DNA from: Amycolatopsis thailandensis
GTDB lineage: Bacteria > Actinomycetota > Actinomycetes > Mycobacteriales > Pseudonocardiaceae
Assembly (NCBI RefSeq): GCF_002234405.1
Contig: NZ_NMQT01000072.1
Location: forward strand, 1 to 64,000
Direction of reading: 5' to 3'
Length of the DNA: 64,000 bases
Shown: positions 1 through 8,567 of the stretch, in pieces
Position numbering within the stretch: the stretch's first letter is position 1
Layout: the number at the start of each line of letters is the position of its first letter
Program-made: the position numbers and the translations under genes
Notes under the pieces: model-generated
Databases searched by the model: none
Told to the model about the DNA's origin: nothing
The model's input: the letters and a program-made list of their open reading frames with translations, nothing else

Positions 1-128
1 TCGAACTCACGCCACGCCCGCGCCAACTCGGCCAGCGCCGCGTCGTTACCCTCCGGCCAGGGCATCCCCAACGTCACCAAAAAGAACTTCTGCAGCTCAG
101 GCGGCAACCTCACCGAACCACCCGACAC
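1..128 (-). CDS. 5' end of a T7SS effector-like protein (partial)
   Basis: This is the amino-terminal end of a gene running off the left edge. A GTG start at 128 is preceded by a GGAGGAGG-rich ribosome binding site, and about 42 codons are visible. The peptide reads VSGGSVRLPPELQKFF and continues with LVTLGMPWPEGNDAALAEL. It aligns closely with the start of the 2166-residue protein at 21303 (VRVPPGVRKFLEVTLGFSWPES). The shared start belongs to the WXG100-like N-terminal domain of large actinobacterial T7SS-linked proteins. The rest of the gene, and so its effector domain, is outside the window. The match is clear by eye; export is inferred. Confidence 0.72.
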   Translation of the reverse strand, partial: MSGGSVRLPPELQKFFLVTLGMPWPEGNDAALAELARAWREF

Positions 129-313
129 CTCTCTTCACCTCCTCCCGCCAGACTTAAGTGCGCGTGGTGTCTAGGCGAATATCATTCTTTCGGAGTAGTT
201 ACTGGTCGGAAAGGCGCTTACCGCTGATTCATCGGGAAATCCCTCGCCCGCGGTCGTCCGACATACCTGAAGGCCCGTCCTCGCCCTGGGGCAAAGTCCC
301 GTAAGCGGGTGTT

Positions 314-363
314 GTGAGTGGCGTTCCGGGTTCTGTTGAGAGGTAAGGCAAAGGTGTCTTGTT
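314..363. repeat. intergenic repeat family D (GGCAAAGGTGTC element)
   Basis: A roughly 50-base element contains GTGAGTGGCG, then GAGGTAAGGCAAAGGTGTC. A near-identical copy lies at 51397-51443. Shorter copies with the core GTARGGCAAA occur near 8271, 21291, 37155, 43053 and 51361, and inverted near 51690. All are intergenic. The stretch 129-642 has no convincing gene and holds this element followed by two palindromes. Confidence 0.6.
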
Positions 364-392
364 GGAGGTGATGTCCGTGAAGTAGACGTGAG

Positions 393-447
393 CGAGATGA
401 AGGAGACTTTCCCCTCATCACATGAGTGGAAAGTCCCCTTCACCTCG
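393..447. repeat. palindromic repeat family A, copy 1
   Basis: Imperfect inverted repeat whose arms centre on GACTTTCCCCTCAT and ATGAGTGGAAAGTC. It belongs to the family seen at 17255-17302, 37201-37251 and 43159-43208. It could form a strong RNA hairpin and lies between divergently oriented flanking genes. Confidence 0.7.
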
Positions 448-493
448 GGCCTTGCGGGTACTGCGGGCCTCGCGGCGGCAGAGGCTCGGCGGT

Positions 494-546
494 GTTGCGA
501 AAGCCACTTTCGCAACCTTCAACGTTGCGAAAGTGGCTTTCACAAC
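494..546. repeat. palindromic repeat family B, copy 1
   Basis: Nested palindrome built from GAAAGCCACTTTC and GAAAGTGGCTTTC, with a central CCTTCAACG. The same 53-base element recurs at 17160-17212 and 36949-37001 almost unchanged, and as decayed copies at 43249, 51470 and 62076. It can fold as one long hairpin or two short ones. The transcript of the minus-strand gene ending at 643 would read into it, so a terminator role is plausible. Confidence 0.72.
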
Positions 547-642
547 CTGCTTGACCAGCGGAGATGCGACTGTGCCGAGACCTTGGCGCCTAGGTACATG
601 ATGCGGGCCTCCACGTCCTCGGCGAGGCCTTCACGGACATGG

Positions 643-900
643 TCAGGCTGTCAAGGTGCGCGTGGCCGCGAAGGCGTCACGCGCGACGTCCGTGAGCTGG
701 GCGGGCACCAGGTCGCCGACTCTCGCCGGGCGTGCCGCGCAGATCCAGCCGCCGACGATCAGCCGCGTGACGGCGACGCGGTCGCACCAGCCGCCGTCCA
801 CGGCGAGGTCCGGCTCGCAGCCTGCCAGCAATTCGCCCCGACCGGCGGCGACAGCGCCCAGAATGGCGCGTTCGCGATGGTTCAGCTCCGCAGGATCCAT
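643..900 (-). CDS. small conserved-type hypothetical protein (85 aa)
   Basis: An 85-residue soluble protein beginning MDPAELNHRERAILGAVAAG. It has the compact, Leu/Ala/Arg-rich layout of small actinobacterial hypothetical proteins and contains two Cys (AGCEP and WICAA). I recognise the general look but no function. The start ATG at 900 follows a weak GGGA. It is convergent with nothing on its left and is divergent from the GntR gene about 310 bases away. It was chosen over the overlapping plus-strand frames, which give only Arg-rich, low-complexity translations. Confidence 0.6.
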   Translation of the reverse strand: MDPAELNHRERAILGAVAAGRGELLAGCEPDLAVDGGWCDRVAVTRLIVGGWICAARPARVGDLVPAQLTDVARDAFAATRTLTA

Positions 901-1210
901 TCCCGATCACCGTCCCGGTGCTCTCATTCGAGGATGTCTCAGGCATCCTCTCTTCCCAGTGAGCCCGATCCGCCCGGCGAGGACAACAGAACCGGCCACG
1001 TTCGGAGGTATCCGGACACCACTTCGGCCCAAGCGGGCAGAAATGGCGGGCATTGCGCCATTCGACGGAATTCCGTGGCCGAAAGTGCGGATACGACCGG
1101 ACGAAAACACCCTGTGGCGCCCGCGCCCGCGGGAAAACCTGTCGAAATGGTTACGATCGGCGTTCGTGAAATCTCGCTGCGTAGAACCGCACTGCACGGA
1201 CTCGGGCACC

Positions 1211-1990
1211 ATGACCGATCCGGCACGCGCCGGAATCCCGGAAGACGGCCGTATTCCGCGCTACTACCGGGCGAAAAGGCAGATTCTCGCACTGTGCAAA
1301 ACGCTGGGCGAAGGCGTCGCGTTGCCTTCGGAACGCCAGTTGTGCACTCGATTGGGCGTCGCACGCGCCACACTTCGGCAAGCGGTACTGCAGCTCGTGG
1401 TCGAAGGCTGGGTGGACTCGCGCCAGGGCAGCGGCAGTTTCGTCGTCGGACGCCGGAAGATCGCGCAGCACCTGGGTACGGCCGACGGACCGGGCCCGGA
1501 CGCCCTGACCGGCCGGACCTGGACCACGTTCGAACGACGGCGGGCAGGCTGCGAACTGGCACAAGAGCTGCGAATACACCGGAACGATTCAGTGATCCAC
1601 CTGGAATGTGTACGTGGCTCCGGCAACGAGATTCTCGCCGTCGAGTCGGCGTTCATCCCGGCGAAGCGGTTTCCCGGTTTCAACCACGCCCCCGTCGGAA
1701 ACCGATCGTTGCACGACGAATTGCGGACCCGGTTCGGTGTCACGTTCGGCGGCGCCGACCAAGGAACGGAAACCGCGCACGTGAGCCCCCGGGAAGCGGA
1801 CCTGCTGGGCACCCTCCCCGCGCTGCCGGCGCTGGTGGTCCACCGGACCTCCTGGGACGCTCTGGGCGAGCCGTTCGAGCGGGTCCGCACTCTCTACCGA
1901 GGGGATCGGCTGACCTTGGTGAATCGGCTGGGCCCCGTCGAACGTCGTCCCGAGCACGAACAAGCGGAGAACCGGTCATCCTGCAGCTGA
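1211..1990 (+). CDS. GntR/HutC-family transcriptional regulator
   Basis: DNA-binding regulator of 259 residues. The N-terminal winged helix shows the GntR signature (GVALPSERQLCTRLGVARAT, about residues 35-54), followed by the wing RQGSGSFV. The C-terminal half has UTRA (HutC-type) character, with LECVRGSGNEILAVES and a closing VHRTSWDALGEPFERVRTLY, and probably binds a small effector. The ATG at 1211 gives the usual family length; the same frame is open far upstream, but that part is not protein-like. The last 15 bases overlap the convergent oxidoreductase gene, so it may regulate that neighbour (inference). Confidence 0.85.
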   Translation: MTDPARAGIPEDGRIPRYYRAKRQILALCKTLGEGVALPSERQLCTRLGVARATLRQAVLQLVVEGWVDSRQGSGSFVVGRRKIAQHLGTADGPGPDALTGRTWTTFERRRAGCELAQELRIHRNDSVIHLECVRGSGNEILAVESAFIPAKRFPGFNHAPVGNRSLHDELRTRFGVTFGGADQGTETAHVSPREADLLGTLPALPALVVHRTSWDALGEPFERVRTLYRGDRLTLVNRLGPVERRPEHEQAENRSSCS

Positions 1991-3028
1991 CGACTCGTCC
2001 ATGGTCAGCACCAGCTGCCCGCTGGTGCCGCCCGACTGGAGTGACGCGTGCGCGTCCGGTGCCCGCGTCCACGACAGGGTGTGCACGAATCCGGCCGGGA
2101 GCCGGAAACCGGCGGCGACATCCGCCCACAACCGGTCGATCTGCTGCCGGTTCCCGGTCCGGACGCCGATCAGCGACTGGCTGCGCAGATAGAACTGGAG
2201 CAGCCGGATCGGCACCGGGTCGTGGTTGACCGCACCCGAGACCACGACCCGGCCCAGCGCGCCGAGAGCGGGCAGGTAGGCCTCGCACCAGGCCGTGATA
2301 CCGAGGTTGTCGACCACACAATCCAGTCCGCCGCTTCCGGCGGCCTCGAGAATGCGCGCGGGCAGGTCGTCGGCCGCGCCGTCGAGGGCGACGAGCGGCA
2401 ACCCGGCCAGCCTTGGCGGACGCCGGTCCACGCCGATCACCCGGGCACCACGGAACGCGGCGAGCGCGGCGACGGTCACGCCCAGCGCGCCCCCGGCCCC
2501 GGGCACCAGGACGGTGGTGCCGGGACCGGCGGCACCGGCGTCGAGCTGGGCGCTGGCGACACCGCCGTTGGCCGCGAGGGCCGCCGCCTCGGGGAAAGCG
2601 ACCTCGGCCGGGATCTCGCGAACGTTGTCCACGGGCACGACGCAGTACTCCGCATAGCTGCCCTGGCGGTGGATCCCGACGAGACCGAACTCGCTGCACG
2701 CCTCCTCCCGGGACACCAGACAGGCGCGGCATCGTGAGCAGCTCAGCACCGCCGAGACCGCGACCCGCCTCCCGACGAGGCCATCGTCCAGGTCTGGCCC
2801 GACCCGGTCGATCACCCCGGCGTGCTCGGTGCCGAGCACGTGCGGGAAAGTCTTGATCTGTGGCGCGAAAGGCGGTTTTCCCGCCCGGGCGGCGACGTCC
2901 TTGGTCCGGGCGACCACGACCGCGTGGACGCGCACCCGTACTTCTCCAGGACCTGGCTCCGGGTCGGGCAGTTCGGCCATCTCCAGTACCGCCGGGCCGC
3001 CGAACACACGGATGACGAGCGCCTTCAT
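1976..3028 (-). CDS. zinc-type medium-chain dehydrogenase/quinone oxidoreductase
   Basis: A 350-residue MDR-superfamily oxidoreductase. It starts MKALVIRVFGGPAVLEMAEL, the classic quinone-oxidoreductase/alcohol-dehydrogenase beginning. The catalytic-domain motif GTEHAGVIDRVG and a cysteine-rich structural-zinc loop (CSRCRACLVSREEAC) occupy residues 60-120. The Rossmann nucleotide motif GAGGALGVTVAALA follows near residue 165. Its ATG shares one base with the stop of the upstream dioxygenase gene (TGATG), so the two are translationally coupled and probably act on the same substrate. The substrate is unknown; NADPH-dependent reduction of an enone or aldehyde is typical. Confidence 0.85.
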   Translation of the reverse strand: MKALVIRVFGGPAVLEMAELPDPEPGPGEVRVRVHAVVVARTKDVAARAGKPPFAPQIKTFPHVLGTEHAGVIDRVGPDLDDGLVGRRVAVSAVLSCSRCRACLVSREEACSEFGLVGIHRQGSYAEYCVVPVDNVREIPAEVAFPEAAALAANGGVASAQLDAGAAGPGTTVLVPGAGGALGVTVAALAAFRGARVIGVDRRPPRLAGLPLVALDGAADDLPARILEAAGSGGLDCVVDNLGITAWCEAYLPALGALGRVVVSGAVNHDPVPIRLLQFYLRSQSLIGVRTGNRQQIDRLWADVAAGFRLPAGFVHTLSWTRAPDAHASLQSGGTSGQLVLTMDESSAAG

Positions 3029-3885
3029 CAAGCAGGTTCCCAGGGCGGGTTGCTCATCGCCTCGATCACCGCGGGAGTGATTCCGCCACCGGTCCCCCAC
3101 ACATCGGCGTTCTCCGGGGTCCTGGCCCATTCGCCGGGCACCCAGTCGTCCCCCACCTCGAGCAGTTCCGCCGTGTACTCGATGACATTTCCGGCCGGGT
3201 CGAGGAAATAGCAGAAGACGTTGCCGCCGGGGCCGTGCCGACCGGGCCCCCACACGGTGTCGAAGCCGGCCTTGCGCAGGCGGCCGAGCGCCTTCATGAC
3301 CTCGTCAGTGTCCCGGACCTCGTAGGCCACGTGGTTCAGCGAAGTCCATTTCCCCGGCGCGAGCACGACGCAGTGGTGCTGCCTGTTGCAGCGCAAGAAG
3401 ACCATCTGATCGTTCTCATAGGTGTCCGAGACCTGGAAGCCGAGCACCCGGGTGTAGAAGTCCTTGGCCGCGGCGAGGTCCACCGAGTTGAGCACGACAT
3501 GGCTCAGCCGATCGGGCCCGTACGCCTTCGGGGAAGGGGCCGCGTGTTCGGGCAGGCCGCAGGCGACCTCGATGCGACGGCCTTCGGGATCGAGGAACTC
3601 CACCCGCGTGTCGCTTGTGGACAGGAGCTCGACCTGCTCGCCCCGCAGGCGATCGGTGAGCTTCGCGATACCGCGTTCCCCGTCGGCCGCGAGGCTGATC
3701 CCGCCGAGGCGGTGTTCCTCGCCGGTGGCGAGCGTGAGCACATGGTGTTCGGTTCCCCGGCCACGCAACCGGATCCGATCGTCGGTCTCCTCGACCACCG
3801 CGAGCCCCCACACGTCCGCGTAGAACGGCAGGAGTTCGGCCGGGTTCGTCACGTGGATCTCGACGCTCCGGAGGTGGGTGATCAT
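3028..3885 (-). CDS. VOC-family extradiol (catechol-type) dioxygenase
   Basis: A 285-residue protein with two vicinal-oxygen-chelate modules. The second module carries candidate Fe(II) ligands: His in LSHVVLN (about 130), His in LNHVAYEV (about 190) and Glu in NVIEY (about 243). This fits type I extradiol ring-cleaving enzymes, which open catechols. The start could be ATG 3885 or the adjacent GTG 3888, behind GAAGGG. It heads a two-gene leftward operon with the MDR enzyme and is divergent from a MarR regulator. A small aromatic-compound catabolic or detoxifying unit is likely; the substrate cannot be told. Confidence 0.85.
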   Translation of the reverse strand: MITHLRSVEIHVTNPAELLPFYADVWGLAVVEETDDRIRLRGRGTEHHVLTLATGEEHRLGGISLAADGERGIAKLTDRLRGEQVELLSTSDTRVEFLDPEGRRIEVACGLPEHAAPSPKAYGPDRLSHVVLNSVDLAAAKDFYTRVLGFQVSDTYENDQMVFLRCNRQHHCVVLAPGKWTSLNHVAYEVRDTDEVMKALGRLRKAGFDTVWGPGRHGPGGNVFCYFLDPAGNVIEYTAELLEVGDDWVPGEWARTPENADVWGTGGGITPAVIEAMSNPPWEPA

Positions 3886-3910
3886 CACGGATCCCTTCGA
3901 GGAGGTGCGC

Positions 3911-3938
3911 GCATGTTATCAATCACTTGATAACATGC
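3911..3938. promoter_or_regulatory. perfect MarR-type operator palindrome
   Basis: Two perfect 12-base arms, GCATGTTATCAA and TTGATAACATGC, are separated by TCAC. The site lies in the divergent gap between the dioxygenase and MarR genes. Its length and symmetry suit a dimeric MarR repressor controlling both directions. It is only 4 bases from the possible GTG start at 3943. Confidence 0.85.
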
Positions 3939-4002
3939 CAAGGTGTCCGAACCGCCAGGGCGCTCGCGAGGAAAGGCGTCCGTGGGACCAGGAGACGAAA
4001 AC

Positions 4003-4461
4003 GTGCCCGTCGAACCGGCCACCCGGATCGCCTATCTGCTCAGGATGCTCTCCAGCACGCTCAACCAGCAGATCGAACGCGCCCTGCGGCCGCTCGACCT
4101 CACCCAGGCGCAACTGGCCGCCTTGGCCCAGCTGGCCATCAGTGCCCCCGACCGGCTCTCCAGCGCCGAACTCGGCCGCCGCGCCGGTGTCACCCCGCAG
4201 GCGATGTGGTCGGCCATCTCCAATCTGGAGCACCGTGGACTCGTGCGGCGGTCACCGCACCCCACCCACGGCCGGGTCCTCGAAAACGCCATCACCGAGG
4301 TCGGTGTCTCGGTCCTGGAACAAGCGCAGGAACTGACCGCACCGGTGGACGCGCACGCAATGGCCACCTTGACGGAAGCGGAACAACGGCAATTCCGCTC
4401 CCTGCTACTGAAAACCATGACAGGACTTGGCATCCCGCATCCCGATCCGAGGCGGGGTTAG
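4003..4461 (+). CDS. MarR-family transcriptional regulator
   Basis: Winged-helix regulator of 152 residues (172 if translation begins at GTG 3943). The helix-turn-helix core is SSAELGRRAGVTPQAMWSAI, followed by NLEHRGLVRRSPHPTHGRV, the recognition wing with its typical Arg-rich loop. The GTG at 4003 is preferred because it has GGAG 8 bases upstream, whereas 3943 abuts the operator and would be leaderless. It is divergent from the dioxygenase-MDR operon and probably autoregulates and represses that operon through the palindrome at 3911, released by an aromatic ligand (family knowledge). Confidence 0.88.
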   Translation: MPVEPATRIAYLLRMLSSTLNQQIERALRPLDLTQAQLAALAQLAISAPDRLSSAELGRRAGVTPQAMWSAISNLEHRGLVRRSPHPTHGRVLENAITEVGVSVLEQAQELTAPVDAHAMATLTEAEQRQFRSLLLKTMTGLGIPHPDPRRG

Positions 4462-4504
4462 CGCGGATCTCTTCGCCGAAAAGACCTTGGGCGCCGAACA
4501 TCCC

Positions 4505-4532
4505 TTGACAGCCGGACGCCTCGCTTTAGCGT
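4505..4532 (+). promoter_or_regulatory. sigma-70-like promoter candidate
   Basis: TTGACA at 4505 is followed after 16 bases by TAGCGT, about 60 bases before the ATG of the lectin-fusion gene at 4594. This is the best housekeeping-type promoter match near that gene. Confidence 0.4.
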
Positions 4533-4593
4533 TCATGTGCGTCAACCTTCCCGCGTCCTCACCTACTGGACGCCAGGCGCAGCGAGGAAACGC

Positions 4594-6999
4594 ATGTTCA
4601 GCGCAGGATCGTCGAGCACCTTCCAGGTGTGGTGGCGTGCTTTGGGCTCGACGGAATGGACTCCGGGTCACGAGTTGCTGGTTCACATCGGCGACGGCGA
4701 GAACGCCGCACTCGAGGAACTGTCCTGGGGCGCCGCGGACGGTTCTTCCTGCGCGGTCGGTTTCTCGCCGGGGATGGCCGAGTGCCGTGGCCATCGCCGT
4801 ACCGGCGGGGGCGACGTGCTGGAGATACGAGGTGAACTCAGCGGCGAGCCGGTGAGTTCACCGGCCAGCGGCGCTGCGCGACATCATACGTTCGACACGG
4901 AGATCGAGGACGCCACCGGACGGCGGCCGTCGGAACCGCTCAGACTGCTGATCGACGACGGATCCGGCGTGGCGCCGTCATGGCTGGCCTGGCGCGACCG
5001 GACGGGCGACTCGTGCTCGATCGTCCTCCATTCGGCCGGTCCGGCAGGCAACGCGGATGTCACCAGGATGGTGACCGAGGTCTGGGCCAGCGCCGAGTAC
5101 GACGAAGTGGGCGAGGTGGCCGCGAACCTCATCGAGGAAGCACCCTGCAAATGGTTCGCACCTCATGACCGTGCTTCCCTGGAATTCCAGTTCTCGCGAC
5201 CGATCGCGGTGGACCACTACCTCCTCACCTGCGCCAACGACGCGCCTGACCGGGATCCTGCCGCATGGGTCCTGCGTGGCTCCGTGGACGGGCAACTGTG
5301 GCGGACCCTCGACACGCGCTCGCATCAGTCGTTCACCACCCGGCACGAGACCAGGACCTATCGGATCGCCGACCCCGCGGCCCACCACTGCTACCGCCTC
5401 GACATCGTCGGGAACAACGGTTCTCCCCACCTGCAACTCGAAACCGTCCGGTTCCTCGCCCCGGTGAACGGGTTCACCGGCTACCGGCGACGCGCTGGGC
5501 ACGCTCCCCTGGCCTACCGTGGATCGTGTGCCGCGCCGCAAGCGCCGGGCATCCCGATGGACCCGTTACCGGACGGACTTCCCGACCGGCGAGGAAAGCG
5601 GCTGAGCCGCTTCCCCGGCACCGAGGTACTCACGTCCTTCGGTCGCGCGCTTCCGCCGCTCGCCAAGAACGGCGACGTGATGACCGGAGGCCATCGCCTG
5701 CGGGCGGGCGAGAGCCTGCGAAGGCAATCCCTGACCTCACTCAACGACGCTTTCACCCTGAAACACTTCGGTTTCGACGATCTTGTCCTCATCCGTAACC
5801 ACGATCGACGGCCGCTGTGGTGGTCGAGTGAGTTCAGCCCCGGCGACTGGCGCCGGAAGACGCGCGGCTCCGGCGTCAGCGATGTCACCCTGCGGCCGGA
5901 CGGCGATCTCGTGGCCCACGATGAAAATGGTGTTCCGCTGCGGTCCACCGGCACGGCGGACCGCGGTGTGGTCTCGCTGGAAGTCCGCGACGACGGCGAC
6001 GTCGTCCTGCTCAACGGCGCGGGCGAGATCGTCTGGCACACCGACACCGCCACCACCGACGTGTCGCGGCCCCCGTCGCCCATCGCGCGGGGAGACCGCA
6101 TGCTGGTCGGGCAGAGCCTGGCCGACCAGAGCCTCACCTCTCCCAACGGCCGGTACGTGCTGGTGCACGACCATCAGCACGCCGGTACCTTCCTCTACGG
6201 TCCCAGGGGCCGGATCACTCGCTGGTTCTATCTCGTCCCGTCGATGTATCCGGATCCTTTCGGCACCCGCCTCGTCCTGGAGGAGGACGGCCTGTTCCTG
6301 CGCTGGTCCAAGGACGAGGCCGACGGGGTGGACCTGCGCGGCGTCCGCAAGGCATGGGACAGCCTCACCACGCCGAATTTCCCGTTCCATCCCCGGCAGG
6401 TCGTGCTCCGTGACAGCGGCGATCTGGAGATGCTGGACTCAGACGGCGAAGTCATGTGGCGCAACGGGTACAAACGCGACAGCGACAAGTTCGCGACATC
6501 CTCGAACCGGCGAAGGCCGGAGACGAAACGCAAGCGCGCCCCGGCCGCGTCCGGCCTACCCCGGCTGCCTGCCACGCCGAACGTTCCGGTGATCCGGACC
6601 GACTTCTCCGACGACGATGCGTGGTATCGGGTGAAGACCGGAATCGGCTGGGTCACGCCGGACGGGTTCGAGGCGAACGTGAGCTATGTCGACGACCCGG
6701 CCTTCACGGGAATGACGAGTACCGACCTGCTGGAATCCGAAGTGGCCCGTGCCGAACACGCGATCATGCTCATCGTGGACGAAATCACGATCCACTCCCC
6801 CGAGCACCCGATCCTGGTGGTGGATCTCGGCTCGGAGCCCGACCCGGACGGCGACTGGCCAGGAGTGCCCGCCGGCCGGTCTTTCCGCGCCGTTCCGCAC
6901 GCCATCCAGGAAATCGAAAACAACCTTTCACTCGCCAACGCGGATTGGGAGGACTTCGCCGATCACGTCGACGACGACGGAGTACGACGGGACACCTGA
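4594..6999 (+). CDS. discoidin-like / B-lectin / DUF6924 fusion protein
   Basis: An 801-residue multidomain protein without signal peptide or membrane segment. Residues 1-90 are unrecognised. About 168-290 resembles an F5/8 type C (discoidin) module (SRPIAVDHYLLTCANDAP, VLRGSVDGQLW, YRLDIVG). About 360-500 and 500-625 are two bulb-type (GNA) lectin-like units, each with GDxMxxGxxLxxxxSL and strand repeats such as VVLLNGAGEIVW. Residues 664-800 match DUF6924 (IRTDFSDDDAWYRVK, AIMLIVDEITI). The classic mannose motif QxDxNxVxY is not intact. ATG 4594 follows GAGGAAA. Carbohydrate binding is plausible; the role of DUF6924 is unknown. It may be intracellular or exported by a non-Sec route. Confidence 0.75.
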   Translation: MFSAGSSSTFQVWWRALGSTEWTPGHELLVHIGDGENAALEELSWGAADGSSCAVGFSPGMAECRGHRRTGGGDVLEIRGELSGEPVSSPASGAARHHTFDTEIEDATGRRPSEPLRLLIDDGSGVAPSWLAWRDRTGDSCSIVLHSAGPAGNADVTRMVTEVWASAEYDEVGEVAANLIEEAPCKWFAPHDRASLEFQFSRPIAVDHYLLTCANDAPDRDPAAWVLRGSVDGQLWRTLDTRSHQSFTTRHETRTYRIADPAAHHCYRLDIVGNNGSPHLQLETVRFLAPVNGFTGYRRRAGHAPLAYRGSCAAPQAPGIPMDPLPDGLPDRRGKRLSRFPGTEVLTSFGRALPPLAKNGDVMTGGHRLRAGESLRRQSLTSLNDAFTLKHFGFDDLVLIRNHDRRPLWWSSEFSPGDWRRKTRGSGVSDVTLRPDGDLVAHDENGVPLRSTGTADRGVVSLEVRDDGDVVLLNGAGEIVWHTDTATTDVSRPPSPIARGDRMLVGQSLADQSLTSPNGRYVLVHDHQHAGTFLYGPRGRITRWFYLVPSMYPDPFGTRLVLEEDGLFLRWSKDEADGVDLRGVRKAWDSLTTPNFPFHPRQVVLRDSGDLEMLDSDGEVMWRNGYKRDSDKFATSSNRRRPETKRKRAPAASGLPRLPATPNVPVIRTDFSDDDAWYRVKTGIGWVTPDGFEANVSYVDDPAFTGMTSTDLLESEVARAEHAIMLIVDEITIHSPEHPILVVDLGSEPDPDGDWPGVPAGRSFRAVPHAIQEIENNLSLANADWEDFADHVDDDGVRRDT

Positions 7000-7063
7000 G
7001 CCACGGCCGTGCGGAGGACCTGGCCGCCGATCACGCGAACAGCCTTGCCCGCGCCGAGGACCT

Positions 7064-8248
7064 TCACGGGTCGAGCACGACCGGGAAGGTCCGGGGTGCG
7101 TGGACGTGCACGCTTCGCCGATAAGTCAACTCCTCGTCGCCGGCCGCGGCCCGCATCCGCGGGAACTTGCCGAACAAGGCGGGCAACGCCACTTCGGCCT
7201 CCAACCGCACCAATGCCGCGCCGAGACACCGGTGAATCCCGTGCCCGAAGGCGAGGTTTCCCGTCGTGTCCCGCTCCGGTTCCAGGGTGTCCGGGTCCGG
7301 GAACCGGTCCGGATCGCGATTGGCCGCCCCGACCGAAAGCGTGACCGAGGCACCGCGCGGGATCGAGACCCCGCCGATCGCGAGATCCTCGGTGGCGAAC
7401 CGCGAAGACGCGTTGAGCGCGGGCGAAAGCCACCGTAAGAGTTCCTCGATCAGCGGCCCCGCGGTCTCGGGCGAGCCGAGGCGTGCCCGCGCGGCGGGAT
7501 CGGCGAGCAGTGCTCGCACGCTGTTCGTGAGGAAGACCGCGCTGGTCTCGTGTCCGGCGATCAGTAAAGCCATCGCCATCGCCACGATCTCGACGTCGGA
7601 CATCCGCTCCCCGTCTTCGGAAGCCGCGATGAGCTCGGAAAGCAGGGCGTCGTCGGGCACACGCCGGCGTGCCTCGACGAGTTCTTCCAGGTAGTCCGAC
7701 AGCCGCTTCGACGCCTCGATGAGCAACGGTTCGGGACATTCGTCCATCAGCACCATCGACCAGTGCGCGAAGTCCTCCTGGTCCAATTCGGGTACACCGA
7801 TCAGTTCGCAGATGATCTCCATCGGCAGCCGGATCGCGAAGCGCCCCACGAGGTCCACCGGCTCACCGGTGGGCAGTTCGGCGAGCAGGTCGTCGGTGAA
7901 GGCCTCGACCCGCGGACGCAACCGGGCCAGCCGTCGCGCGGTGAACGCGTGGCTCACCAGCTTGCGTACTCGCGTGTGATCGGGCGGGTCGAGCGAGGTG
8001 AGCATATGGGACAGCGGCGCGGGCAGACCCGGCGGCGCCGAAGCCCGCTCAAAGGGTGGCAACGAAGCCCTCCAATCCTTCGCCAGCCGGGGGTCGGCCA
8101 GGCCGGAGCGAACGTCGGCGTAGCGGGTGACGAGCCAGGTCGGTCCACCTTCGAAGGTCACCTCGCGTACAGGGGTGTTTTCGCGGACGTGGTTCAGGGC
8201 GGCGTGCGGGTCACGCCAGTAGGAGTCCAGGAAATCGGGGTCGCTCAC
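7064..8248 (-). CDS. cytochrome P450 monooxygenase (CYP107-like)
   Basis: A 394-residue soluble bacterial P450. The I-helix oxygen-activation motif is LLIAGHETSAVF (about 235), the K-helix ExxR is EELLRWL (about 278), and the heme-cysteine loop is FGHGIHRCLGA (about 342). It needs a ferredoxin and reductase supplied elsewhere. It lies at the left end of the terpenoid region and is transcribed leftward, like the core operon but separated from it. It probably hydroxylates a terpenoid or other secondary metabolite (inference). Confidence 0.93.
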   Translation of the reverse strand: MSDPDFLDSYWRDPHAALNHVRENTPVREVTFEGGPTWLVTRYADVRSGLADPRLAKDWRASLPPFERASAPPGLPAPLSHMLTSLDPPDHTRVRKLVSHAFTARRLARLRPRVEAFTDDLLAELPTGEPVDLVGRFAIRLPMEIICELIGVPELDQEDFAHWSMVLMDECPEPLLIEASKRLSDYLEELVEARRRVPDDALLSELIAASEDGERMSDVEIVAMAMALLIAGHETSAVFLTNSVRALLADPAARARLGSPETAGPLIEELLRWLSPALNASSRFATEDLAIGGVSIPRGASVTLSVGAANRDPDRFPDPDTLEPERDTTGNLAFGHGIHRCLGAALVRLEAEVALPALFGKFPRMRAAAGDEELTYRRSVHVHAPRTFPVVLDP

Positions 8249-8264
8249 CGACTGCTCCTTTCGT

Positions 8265-8360
8265 TGTGGGGTAGGGCAGGTGTCCTGTCGAGCGGCCGGT
8301 CGCTCGATGGGCGGCCATATGTGTGCGATTCGGGTTCTGTCGGAAGAGAGGCGAACGTGA
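8265..8360. repeat. diverged family D elements upstream of the P450
   Basis: GGGTAGGGCAGGTGTCCTGTC at 8269 and, 50 bases on, GCGATTCGGGTTCTGTCGG resemble the two halves of the family D element at 314-363, split and diverged. The 8249-8567 gap has no gene; it must contain the P450 promoter on the minus strand and the hairpin described next. Confidence 0.4.
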
Positions 8361-8435
8361 ACTTTCGAGTGTCCGTAAGAGACAGTCAGCTACTATCGAG
8401 CGCCCGTTTTGCCGCCATATGAGCTTTTCTGCGTG

Positions 8436-8485
8436 GGGTCGTGAGTGCTAAAGAGGGTTAGAACGCTCTTTAGCACTCACGACCC
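8436..8485. terminator. perfect 20-bp hairpin between P450 and TauD genes
   Basis: The arms GGGTCGTGAGTGCTAAAGAG and CTCTTTAGCACTCACGACCC are exact complements around a 10-base loop. It lies 83 bases beyond the stop of the leftward dioxygenase gene and so fits a terminator, though no T-tract follows. A family-B-like fragment (TTCGCAAC, GGTTGTGAAAGC) sits beside it at about 8488-8515. Confidence 0.7.
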
Positions 8486-8567
8486 TTTCGCAACGTCGAA
8501 GGTTGTGAAAGCCAGGTCCGCAACACCCGTTACGCAGGCCTGGCGGGACATGAGCGGCCCACGCGCC

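Noticed and set aside
388..2229. 613-codon plus-strand frame over the left region
   Set aside because: It spans palindromes and the GntR gene in another frame, with no recognisable domain and Arg-rich composition.
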